From: Babylonia areolata
Lineage: Eukaryota; Mollusca; Gastropoda; Neogastropoda; Buccinidae
Reading direction: 5' to 3'
DNA length: 64,000 bases
Assembly (NCBI RefSeq): GCF_041734735.1
Contig: NC_134878.1
Span: 41,650,858-41,714,857, forward strand
The notes under the pieces were generated by a model. That model did not search any database, was not told the DNA's origin, and saw only the letters and a list, made by a program, of their open reading frames with translations. A program made the translations under genes and the position numbers. Below are positions 12,401-21,829 of the stretch, piece after piece; positions within the stretch are counted from its first letter, which is position 1, and each line of letters opens with the position of its first letter.

Positions 12401-15400
12401 CGCAAGAGCCATCGCTTCTGTGGAAGCTGCACAACAGACCATCACAGCACACAGACAGTAGAACAGGTGAGCCCTCCACCTTGTCGCGCTATTCTGCACT
12501 AGTTGGGTCACGGTTAAGTATGTGTAATTAAAAGGAAATTTTCTATCTAAAGTTACGTTTAAATAACATACTTACCGTGACCCAAATTTAAGACCCTCCC
12601 GTCCTCCCCGCTTCCTGTTCTCCCTGCTTGCTGCGCTGGTGATGGCATATTACCGTCAAAAGAGGGCGATAACCAGCGGGACAAAGGGGAGGTTACCTAC
12701 TTCCGGGAGGTTATCGGCCGTAGTTTCGTCTGCTCCGCATAGGCGGATAGTAGTTTGCACAGGACAGTAATGTCAGTTTGGTGTCATATACTGTACCATG
12801 TCAAACTGATGCAAACTAGGCCTATGGTTTGCTCTGTTTGGCCAAATTCGGAGTCTGCACTAGTTGGGTCACGGTAAGTATGTTATTTAAATGTAATTTT
12901 AGATAGAAAATTTCCTTTGTTTCACACACATCAAATCAAATCCTTCACACAACATGGAGTTACACAGGCATGAACGGCCAGGTTTTCACTCACGCATTCA
13001 CACCACAGTTCTGCCCCAACAGTCACTCTTGCCAACTGTAGCTGACTCGCATCTCCAATCAGGATGTCTGGCAGTGTCCTCTCCACACAGGTGTTCAATC
13101 TCATGCCTGGTCAGTTTTCTGCGTCTTCTGTGGCCGATAAGGTGGAAAGTGTCATAGACATTCTTCAGGGAGATGTCTCTGCCTTGTGTCTTTTCTTCAC
13201 TCTTCGCTTCAGTCTCTCTTGTTCCTTGCATTACCTTATGCCATAACCTCTCTCTGAATCTTCGCTCTGACCAGTCTGTCTCACAAGCCTCTTGCTCTGA
13301 ATATTAACCAGAAGTCTTCACACTCACCTGGGTGGCTATTTTTATCCTCCCACAGAGAGTGTATGATTGTATGTCACATGACCACTGATACAACATTTCC
13401 TCTTTTTTTTTCTATCATAATAAGTCACAAAACACTGCACATCAGTTCACTATAAACTTTGCATATCTACTTCATATTTAGATACAATAATATAAAACAT
13501 TAAAGGGAATGTTTATTTCCAGTTCTGTTGGTTAAAATGTATAGGCTTTCTTTGTTAACTTGAGGGAGAGCTACAACATTCCACATCGCAATATTCAGGT
13601 TCCTAGTGACTGTCAGACTGCCTTGGCACATAAGCTCATCCACTGTGGTGTCTGAAAGCCTTGTGCCAGTTGTGTTATCTCACACCCTGAGGTGTTGCCT
13701 AGTCTCTCCCCAGCCACTTTGACTGACTGTTCAACCACTTCCATGCTGAGTATTGCATTTATACTGTCCTCTTAAGTGTAATCCTCAGTGATGTGTGGAC
13801 ACATTTCTGGTATCTATTCACCTTAGTCTAGTCTGCACCTTCCAAGGTTTGTTCCTAGCCTGAAGCATGTTCAACAGTTCTCTGCTCCCTTGACAATGTT
13901 GTGCCAAAAGCAAAGACAAGAGCTGATCAGGGGTGAAAGTGCAGACTGCCTACAATGTTAAATGTTTCTTCCATTGGCATTAGCTGATAAGTATCCGAGT
14001 TCAGATTTGCTTTATATGAAAATTGTTAAAAGAACAGAAAAGAACATGAGGATAGAAATTAGAATTAAAAAGTGGAGTAGATTGACGAAAGGTTAAGCAG
14101 ATTTGAACATTTTATGACCAATAGGTAAGTCTGTGAAATGTTAAATCCTGATTCTTGAATGAAATCTACTGAAAACAGGTGTGTTGTTAGATATTAACAT
14201 TTAGTGACTTACCAATAATACACACTGAATACATATGTTTTTCTCTGTGTGTCTGAGTGTTTTTAATATTTTAAACCCAGTACATGAGTAATGACTTTGG
14301 TTGTACTTTTAACCGCTTTTACTTTGAACCCCATTGTGTTTATGTACTGTAATGTAGATGTGCAGTTCTACAATTCTGGAAACACTGGGCAGAGTCAAGG
14401 GTGCTTTGCTCTTTAACAAATTTGCACAGTAGAATGTGATGTTGTGTTAAGTTTGCTGCACAGTATAATCATTTTGTAAATGAAATGATGCTTGGCGCAA
14501 AAAAGATTTGCTGCTAATTTTTGTGAATTGCGTATATTTCTTCCAAAATGTCAAAATTTAAGACATGCTCATGGGTACTCACTTTGCAAGTCTCTTCCAC
14601 TAGTTTTAGGTGGTAAATTTTAAAAATATGCTCTACACTATAGTTTACAGTGTGTTTCTCTTGTAATAACAAATCGGCTAAATGTATTAAGCAACAGTTT
14701 GTGAATGGAAGACATAACAAACTGCTTGTGGATCTTGAAAATTGCCCTTTTCGTGCATTACTTGTCCTGTTCTGTCAACTACATTGCATCCTATGCCTGG
14801 GCCACAGTAATGTATGGGTTGATCGAAGCACTGTGCTAAATCATTGCATATCATTTCATCTTTGCATTTTATGATGAAGTTTTGGGTTAGGGACACTTCT
14901 ATCTCAGAATTATTCTCTGTTGCCAAACATCATTTCCATGCATAACACACCTTAAAACATGAACGTCTCAGCAATTTTATCCCACTTATGCAGATTTCAG
15001 CACACACGCAAAGGTACATTCTATCGGTTGGTCACCACCAACCAGACAGCGGGCTGGATGCATAAATCATTAGGTCTACACATGTGTGTGTGCAGTGACT
15101 GCAAAATTGTAAAAACTTGGGTGTCAGTACTGTCACAGTTGTGAGGGAAGGGGGAGGCAAAGAATCTGAACACAAAAATAGCATTCTTAAAGTTAAACTA
15201 ATTTAATTTACAATATAGTCCATCATTCACTCTCCAGAGCCTGGTATTGTATGTGTCACAATGTGGTTCATTGGTCACCAAAATGAAAACTCGGTTCAGT
15301 ACATAGGAAGGAATCAGTTGGCAGAGAAATTGATATGATTACAGTCCAACAACCATGCTTATCCAATATTTAATGAAACACATCAGTGGAGAGGAAGATG

Positions 15401-18400
15401 ATTATAATTTATACCTGTTATTGAAAATCATCAAAATGTCATGTTCATTTTGCTGCATTAGGTTCTCATAAAATATTGTGTGTTGTCAGATAGTTAAAAC
15501 TAAAAAAGGAAAAAGTAAAAAAAAAAAAACCCAGGGATTTTATGCTTTCCTTTTGCTCAAAGCTCATTGTCTTTCCTTGTTTGTTTGGGTTTTTTTTTGT
15601 TTTTTTTTTATTGCACTTTTATTGTATTTTCTTCATGCTTTGATCACGTTGAACTTTCTTTACTTGATTTCCTCAGCTTAGTTGGAGAGATTCTTTTTGC
15701 AGGTCGTGGAGGTGGCAAAATTCGTGAGCTCCAAGATCAGAGCCGGTGCAGGATCAAAGTAAGCTATATTTCTTAATCCAACATTTTAGTTTGTGTATTT
15801 ATGCAGTGTGCTAAGTTTTATTTATTTATTTTTATTTTTTTATTTTTTATTAAAAAAAACAAACAAAAAAACTTATTGCCATGTAAGCAGACAGTGATTT
15901 TCAACGTTCTCACAATTTTTTATTGATGACATTAATTATTTGGCAGATCACTGATGTTTGTGTGGATAACATTTTTTTTATTACTTTTATCTTTTTTTAA
16001 GAATATTGTTTGAGTTTTTGACTGACTGCATATGCTATCTATATTTTCTTTCTCTAAAATCATGTGAGTTTGTAACCTAATGCTGCAGCAGTGGTAGGGC
16101 TCCATTCTCACTGTATTCGACAACTGTTGTGGTCAGTCTGAGATTTGTTTTTCTACATTTCAAATGCTGTAATCAATTTCTGTTCTCAGGTTTCATGGAA
16201 AAATATCACAGTGGTAGATTTTGGTTGTATGAAAGATTAAAACTGATTTTTCTTGTGATGGTTAGTAAACAACTGTCACAATGTTATCTCTGAACAGATA
16301 TTGCTTGCTGTTCATGTTAAGTTTCTTGAATTTTGAAAGTAGAATTCCAGCTTTATCCAAATTTGATATCAAGGTGATTTTTCATGATATTGCAATGACA
16401 GTATTGTATTTTGTTAATGGATACACACAATGTATGGATAGGTCATGCTTGAAATTAGTGACTCGGGATTTTCCTGAAATGTGTTATCTTGGGGGAAATC
16501 TAGCTTAGTTCAGAGTTTAGGTTTGGTTCAGGACACCATGAGTCATTTGACAGGTTTACCACAAAATCAGTGGGTCATTTTCAAGACTAATGCCGTAAAT
16601 GGGTCAGGAAATACAACCCTTATATCCCTGCCCCCCAGAACCCCCAAAATTTTAACTTTTTTATTATTATTATTTTTTATCCATCACACTGTGTAAAATG
16701 GTTATATATATATATACATATAATCATATGTAGAGAGAGAGAGAGAGAGTGTGTGTGTGTGTGTGATCATTGTGATGGAATGTAGAGACTTTTTGCTAAT
16801 GCTTGTGTCACGATGAATATGTAAAATATAACATTGTCATTACATAACTGAACTTTTTGTGCAGTGTTGAAATACTGATTTATGCTGAATCACATTATGG
16901 TCCAATTGATATAAAGGAAAATGTAGAAACAAAAATAAAGTACAGCTGAAAGACATCAGATCTACAACATGTTACTCACTAACTGTTATGTGCATTAGTC
17001 TGATGCTGTTGTTTTAGGAAATTACTTTAATCTACCTTGTGGAAATCCTCATTCCCTCGTTTAAAAATGACTTAAAAATTTCATAAAGCCGGCATAATGT
17101 GTGGACCTGTTTAATTCTGTTCTTGTGAATACACAGGAAAAAGTTCAAAATTTGTTTTATATCTGTGCCTGTTTGATCTCATACACTTTCTTTAAAATGT
17201 TTTTTGATGATCTGATCAGTAGGAATCACTTTTGAGCCATGAAGGCTTTGCATCTCTTATTTGTTTAAATATCACAAAGGGGAGGTTATTATTTGTTTAA
17301 ATATCACAAAGGGGAGGTTACGTACTTCTGGGAGGTCATCTACCCTAGCTACTTTCGTTTTCTCCGCATAGGCCGATAGTAGTTCGCACAGGACAGGAAT
17401 GTCAGACCCATGCCGGAGTCTGCACTAGTGGGTCACAGTAAGTATGTTATTTAAACGTAATTTTAGGAAGAAAATTTCGTTTAAATATCATGTGGACTGG
17501 CTCTTTGAAAATGATTCGAATTTTAGTGTGAGAAATCATTAGATGGTATTAAATATTTCAGGTGTGCCAAGATGATGAAGGTGACGGCACACGTCGGGTG
17601 GAGCTGACTGGGACAGATGATGCTATAGACACGGCCAAAGAGCTCATCCATCAGATTCTGGAGGCAGGGGATGACAGGGGTGGCAGGCAGTTTTATGGTA
17701 TGTTGTTAGGGATGGGAATTTTCATATTTTCTTATTGTTTTGCTAAAATGAAAAAGGCTGTCTGCTTTTCTACTCAGAATTTTTTAGGAATAGAGATAAG
17801 GTAACCCATGAGTTGTCTGAAAAAGAAAAATAGCTCTTTTTTGTATAGAAGGGATAATATGAAATAATTTTAGAATGAATAAAATCAGATCAAACAAAAT
17901 TTCATTTGTGGAAACTTGAAAAGTTTATTTTACCGATTTATTTTGACATGCACTTGAATGAATGTGGATATTAACAGTACAGTTATACTGGTTTACATTT
18001 GCTTTGTTGGCATGCACATATATGTTTTTATGTTGTAATCGCGTGCAAATGCTAATGTGTGTGTGGATGCACCACTTGTGAGTGGGTGAAGGGCTGTTAT
18101 CAGTGATATGATTGTTTGTCTTGAAGGTGGTGGTGGTGGTGGCGGCGGCAGCAGTGGTGGCGGCAGCAGCAGTGGTGGCGGTCCCAAGGAAGTCATTCAA
18201 GTTGATTCAGGCTACGTGGGCAGAATAATTGGTAGAGTTTTTATCTTTAATGATGATCACTGTTTATTTGTTTGTTGCCACTTTTTGTGATTTTCACTAA
18301 GTTCTTACAGAGAAAGCAATAGCCGAAAGGCAAGAATGTTGGATTTGTGTCACACAGTGAAATATATGGTTGAATCACAGTTGTGCCTGATGAGTTAATG

Positions 18401-19871
18401 GTTGAGAGTTTGTTAAATCTCAGGTTTGAATGTATGCAGATCGTTAACAGCTTTAGTACCTTGACTGTCTTGTGTATGCACTTGCACAAGATAAAATAAG
18501 CATGTTTAAGATACAATGGCAGTGCCAGCATTCAGTGGATTATGGAAACGGGAAAACACCCAGCAGTGCATCTACCATAGAAAACGATGTTTAAAGGGCA
18601 GACTAAGAATGATTGTATACTTAAGATAAAGCTGCCTGACCGCATAGAATTAATATGGCCCATGTACTACTTTTTGTATGCCTTTATTGTTATCGCTATA
18701 CACAGTGGTTTTGCTTGGGGCAAGTCACATATGAATGGAAGAAGAGAAGCTTCATACTGAGAAGATAGATGTAATGCCAGTTGGTTCAGGTTCAAGTAGA
18801 CCTGCCACTTGCTACATTTTGAGTGCAGCATGTTAGCATTTTATATGGCCAAAGTTTGTTCAGCATGATTTTTATTTAAATAAACAATAAAAGCGTGAAA
18901 CAATTTGCAAATTGATATACTTTCTTTCCACAGGCAAAGGTGGCTCACGGGTCCGAGAACTTCAAGATGACACAGGGTGCCGTATCAATGTGAGTTACTT
19001 TTTGTCATTCTATTTAACTGTTCAGTTTTCTGAAGGAAAAAAAAGTGAATTCAGATAATTGTGGCATGGATTCAAAACCATTAATATGTTTTGTGGAAAC
19101 GCTTTACTTCACTTCGCTTGTATAAGAATAAATACTGTACAAGTGGAAAGATATTAGGAATACCCATGGGTGACATAGACTGTTGGCCAATTGCCTGGAG
19201 CAATATAATGCATAGCCGGTTAAGCCCTTTATGAATCTGTGTGTGTGTCTGGCTGGCTGGCTTTGTAAGGGAGTGAGAATAAAAGAAATGTAAAATAGTA
19301 AGCATATAAAACATCACCATATTGTCTAACATGTTTTGACTTCTCAGTAATACTGTTTTAAAAAATTTTTTTTTATTATGGTTGTAGTCTAGGAATCTGT
19401 ATTTAATGTAGTATTTTTTTTATCCTCTACAGATCATGTTGCTGTTTTGTGGTATAGTGACAAGGATTATATGTTTATGCGTTACATGGTGGAAGAAAAA
19501 GTTTAAAAAAGAAAAAAAAAAGCCCTTTACGAACCAGCCTGACTGAACAAGCAATATTTTTTACAACTAACATGTAGGTTTTTTATATTTTTAATTTTAA
19601 TTGTTTTATTTCCAATACCAGTTGTACAAGCTCATGATGCTGATTGCCAGAAATTCTCCAACCTTAGAAACACCCTTTTATTATTAGCAGCAGTAGTAGT
19701 ATGTTTCACTGAGAAGTGTAGAAACTGGAATTGTACCAATGTTTTATTTTACTGAAGGTGTCCCGTGGTGGCGGAAGCTATGGTCAGACGGATGTGGAGC
19801 TCATCGGATCCCGTGATCAAATCCAGCGTGCCAAGGATGCCATCTTTGACCTTGTGAACCAGAGCTACTGA
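6512..19871 (+). CDS. Two-KH-domain RNA-binding protein, six-exon gene
   Basis: Predicted 193-residue protein, most likely a nuclear or cytoplasmic single-stranded nucleic-acid binder. Coding exons are 6512-6626, 15703-15758, 17562-17697, 18127-18231, 18934-18989 and 19758-19871 (582 nt); every junction is GT-AG and keeps frame. Residues 1-24 are an RGG-like, acidic Gly-rich tail. KH1 spans about 25-90 with GxxG loop IIGRGGGKIREL. A Gly/Ser linker spans about 95-123, and KH2 about 124-192 with IIGKGGSRVREL. The protein stops right after KH2 (DLVNQSY). The KH sequences resemble those of FUBP/KSRP and DDX43, but no helicase or third KH is encoded here, so no gene name is assigned. ATG 6512 is the first in-frame ATG and has A at -3. 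Intron 1 is 9.1 kb and carries much repeat DNA. Confidence 0.9.
8040..8140. other. KH intron 1, 5' part (6627-8640): no gene seen
   Basis: The first 2 kb of the intron is AT-rich with a (GT)n stretch near 7981-8037 and a small tandem duplication of TTTTGGTTTTGATTGTGAAT at about 8107-8150. Nothing coding or structured was recognised. Confidence 0.4.
8681..8884. repeat. 124-bp tandem duplication, second copy interrupted
   Basis: Unit X (ATGAATTCCTCTTCCTC to GTAATATTGA) plus Y (TTCACACACATCAAATC to CAACATGGAG) occupies 8681-8804. X is repeated at 8805-8884, but its Y partner is found 4 kb away, at 12921-12959, as an exact 39-nt match. The block 8885-12920 therefore lies exactly inside the second copy. 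Confidence 0.9.
8890..9126 (-). mobile_element. Possible tRNA-derived SINE head
   Basis: On the minus strand GGTTCGATGCC (plus 9040-9050) matches the RNA polymerase III B box consensus. A weaker A-box-like TCGCTGAACAGGG lies upstream of it, and the segment is GC-rich. No second copy occurs in this window, so the call rests on the box motifs alone. Confidence 0.3.
9431..9550. repeat. Poly-A tract with flanking (AT)n/(AC)n
   Basis: About 28 consecutive A bases (9448-9475) are flanked by TA and CA dinucleotide runs. The poly-A could mark the 3' end of an inserted retroposon, but no clear body with a matching duplication was found to its left. Confidence 0.8.
10100..12490 (+). mobile_element. 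Possible DIRS-like (tyrosine-recombinase) retrotransposon fossil
   Basis: A GC-richer stretch whose translation shows only scattered protein-like patches. The best is near 12290-12345 (TFVKFYLRD), which resembles the end of the tyrosine-recombinase domain of DIRS/Ngaro elements. It is followed by a terminal-repeat-like sequence shared with other parts of the window. The element is broken many times over, and must be old. The assignment is tentative; a different retroelement or unrelated decayed sequence is possible. Confidence 0.3.
12532..12918 (+). mobile_element. 400-bp repeat family, copy a (with terminal inverted arms)
   Basis: Starts with AAAGGAAATTTTCTATCT and ends with the inverse, AGATAGAAAATTTCCTTT; the inverted arms run about 57 bp. 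The middle matches copies c and d (AGAGGGCGATAACCAGCGGG, TTACCTACTTCCGGGAGG, CCGCATAGGCGGATAG), with a variant segment near 12770-12860. A third partial end of the same family sits directly to the left (12496-12531). Confidence 0.75.
12960..15702. other. KH intron 1, 3' part: no gene seen
   Basis: AT-rich intron with no recognisable repeat family above background. A 7-bp inverted pair GGTTGGT/ACCAACC occurs near 15027-15045. Short poly-A and poly-T runs precede the exon 2 acceptor. Open frames here (for example 14650-14874, plus) show no domain. Confidence 0.4.
15703..15758 (+). CDS. KH gene exon 2 (GxxG loop and helix of KH1)
   Basis: A 56-nt exon after TTTTTGCAG encoding (G)RGGGKIRELQDQSRCRIK. 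The donor is GTAAGC. Its size and phases (1 in, 0 out) equal those of exon 5. Confidence 0.92.
16709..16766. repeat. Compound microsatellite (AT)n-(GA)n-(GT)n in KH intron 2
   Basis: Runs of TA, GAGAGA and GTGTGT dinucleotides adjoin one another. There is no coding relevance. Confidence 0.85.
17307..17478 (+). mobile_element. 400-bp repeat family, copy b (5'-truncated)
   Basis: Matches the right-hand part of copies c and d from ACAAAGGGGAGGTTACGTAC to the terminal AAAATTTC. It is flanked by 12-bp direct repeats GTTTAAATATCA at 17295-17306 and 17479-17490. A further left copy at 17263-17274 arises from a 32-bp tandem duplication. Truncation at the left together with a 12-bp target duplication looks like retroposition. 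It lies in KH intron 2. Confidence 0.75.
17562..17697 (+). CDS. KH gene exon 3 (second half of KH1)
   Basis: After ATATTTCAG it encodes VCQDDEGDGTRRVELTG and then the C-terminal helix DDAIDTAKELIHQILEAG. It ends in phase 1 at TTTTATG|GTATGT. The upstream intron carries a 400-bp-family repeat fragment that ends about 80 bp before this exon. Confidence 0.92.
18127..18231 (+). CDS. KH gene exon 4 (Gly/Ser linker, first strand of KH2)
   Basis: Starts after TGTCTTGAAG and is built of GGT/GGC/AGC/AGT codons for a Gly/Ser linker of about 26 residues, then PKEVIQVDSGYVGRII. It ends in phase 1 at ATTG|GTAGAG, the same point in KH2 as the exon 1 end in KH1. The repetitive codons make linker length prone to slippage. 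Confidence 0.88.
18934..18989 (+). CDS. KH gene exon 5 (GxxG loop and helix of KH2)
   Basis: A 56-nt exon after TTTCCACAG encoding (G)KGGSRVRELQDDTGCRIN. The donor is GTGAGT. It is the structural twin of exon 2. Confidence 0.93.
19758..19871 (+). CDS. KH gene exon 6 (end of KH2, stop codon)
   Basis: Acceptor TTACTGAAG, then VSRGGGSYGQTDVELIGSRD and helix QIQRAKDAIFDLVNQSY, ending in TGA at 19869-19871. Confidence 0.92.
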   Translation: MSRGGGSYGQTDVELIGSRDQIQRAKDAIFDLVNQSY

Positions 19872-20294
19872 AGTAGATTTTGGCAAATTTTCTGTCTTCT
19901 TGATATAAGCCATCAAAGCAGTTCCTTGTTGCTTTCTTCTTTTTTCCTATAATGGTTGTTTTTATGCAAACATATGTTTGCTTGAAAAAGCAGTGTGTCC
20001 AGCTGTTGTATTCAGTATTGATTGGTCAGTGAAGAACAAAGCACATGTCTGAAATCATGATGAAATAGGGTGAATGCTTCTCTCTCTGTCACCGCGCCAT
20101 TGGTATCTAAAACACTGGAAGGAAATGAAATTGGTTCAAGGAAATCTCATCGGGTTAATTATAGAATGTTGAATACAGACCTGCTTTACCCTCTGGTTTT
20201 GGATAACACCAAAAAAAACAAGTGTCTTTTGAGGTATAGATAGGTGATAGGCGACTCCAAATGAAATATTCCTTGAAATCTGCAGACTTGGCAC

Positions 20295-20325
<31 letters not shown>

Positions 20326-21820
20326 TCCTTATAGGATGGCCTTTTTCACAGCGCACAATACAACACTGTTGTCTGAACAAACCAGGCATGGCTGTGCGAT
20401 AAGTGTGATTTTTATGAGGTACACATTTTCTGCAGTTGCTTGTCCCAGAATCTTGACAAAGATCTCTTATTGCAATTTTCAGTACATAATTACAGAGGCC
20501 AAAACGGTAAAATGTATTGGAAAAAATTTATTATGCAGTACTTCAGTTGTTAAAAAGTTATTTGCTGGTGTGTCCCTGTGTCATTGTCAAATTTCTTTCT
20601 CCTAGATTTTGGTAAATAATGGCACTTACGGAAAAGTAACATGCTGGAAATCGTGATACTGGAAAATGTACAATTACACCAAAATTATAAGGGTAAACAG
20701 GTCTGTCAGTGCTATTGAATACAGTTTGGCATACAGTGATTGATTCACAACACTTGCATTATTCACAAAAGATTTAAACATCAGGTTTTCCTATTCATTT
20801 TGGGATGTTTTTCTTCTCTGATACTGTACCTGGCTTTCTGGATGTTTCTCCTGGTGTGAATGTTGATCAGCAACATTTGGGAAGGTTTATATAGTCAAAC
20901 ATGAAGTAGAACTTTACTATTCGGCACTCCATTCTTTTTAGCTCTAAATGATGTGAGTGAAACACAGTTTATGGGAAATATTTGAAATCATTTTATAGCT
21001 TTAAGCTGCCGACTTTCCTTGTCCAGCAAGCAAACTCCTCTTTGAAAGAATAGGGTAACATCAGACACAAACAGAACTGATTTTTCATTGGGTTTACCTA
21101 AAATGGAACTGCAGGAAAGTGGAAGGGTTGGCAGCTATGAAAATGTTGCTCTTGGTTTGTTGGTTTTACTCTGCGGCATTTTAACAAAATGGATCCCTTA
21201 TCTTCTTCAGAATGGTTTTATGTTCTCTATATTTTTGTTAACAGAAAATGGTTTTACTGGTTCATACCTGCTTGATTGTCTTGGTCCCACCCTACTTACA
21301 CAGTATTTGGGGGCCATTTAGGCAGACTGCTTGTAAAATATTGTGATTGATATTGTGTGTGTGTATGTTGTATGCTTGAAGGTGTATTCAACTGCTTAAG
21401 TAACAGATATATTGAAGAAAAGACATTTCGTGGTTCTTCTAGGCCATTTGTCATGGTAAACATATTTAATACTGGGATTAAAAAAAAGCACACACAAATA
21501 CGCTGTTACAAGAGCATAACTATGGTTGTAGAGGACACATCACAGTTGTACATTTATGAATGTATATTATCCCCATCACAAGTGAACTTCTGGAAAAAAA
21601 TAATCTTAATTAATGTGATGCATGCTGACAAGGTTCATCAATAGAGATTTTTGAAATTTGTTGCAAATCTCTCTCATCTGGCAAAGACACTGAGAAAGGA
21701 CATGTGTTTTGATGTGGTGTGACTTGAACTTAAAATGCAAGTTGTTCGTCAGTTTGTATCCATGGTGTACCCGACCTACAGTCATTCTGAAACCTGAATA
21801 AAACAAACGTTTTGTATTAA
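19872..21820 (+). other. Probable 3' UTR of the KH gene
   Basis: From the stop codon to the first AATAAA there is about 1.93 kb without recognisable exons. It includes a T7-G21 homopolymer junction at 20295-20322, which is prone to length change. The length is plausible for a 3' UTR, but only transcript data could confirm it. Confidence 0.45.
21797..21802 (+). terminator. Polyadenylation signal AATAAA, candidate for the KH gene
   Basis: First AATAAA on the plus strand after the KH stop codon. An A-rich stretch follows about 20 bases later; this is genomic poly-A and not itself evidence of cleavage. An ATTAAA variant near 21477 is an alternative. Confidence 0.5.
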
Positions 21821-21829
21821 AAAAAAAAA

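Larger units (their letters stand above)
8885..12920. mobile_element. 4.03-kb inserted block in KH intron 1
   Basis: Bounded by the broken second copy of a 124-bp tandem repeat, so its limits are good to a few bases. It is clearly richer in GC than the neighbouring intron. It contains a tRNA-like B box (minus, 9040-9050), a 28-bp poly-A with (AT)n (9448-9550), a long GC-richer part with faint retroelement-like translation (about 10.1-12.5 kb), and at its right end a copy of the 400-bp repeat family. It is probably composite rather than one clean element. Confidence 0.6.
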
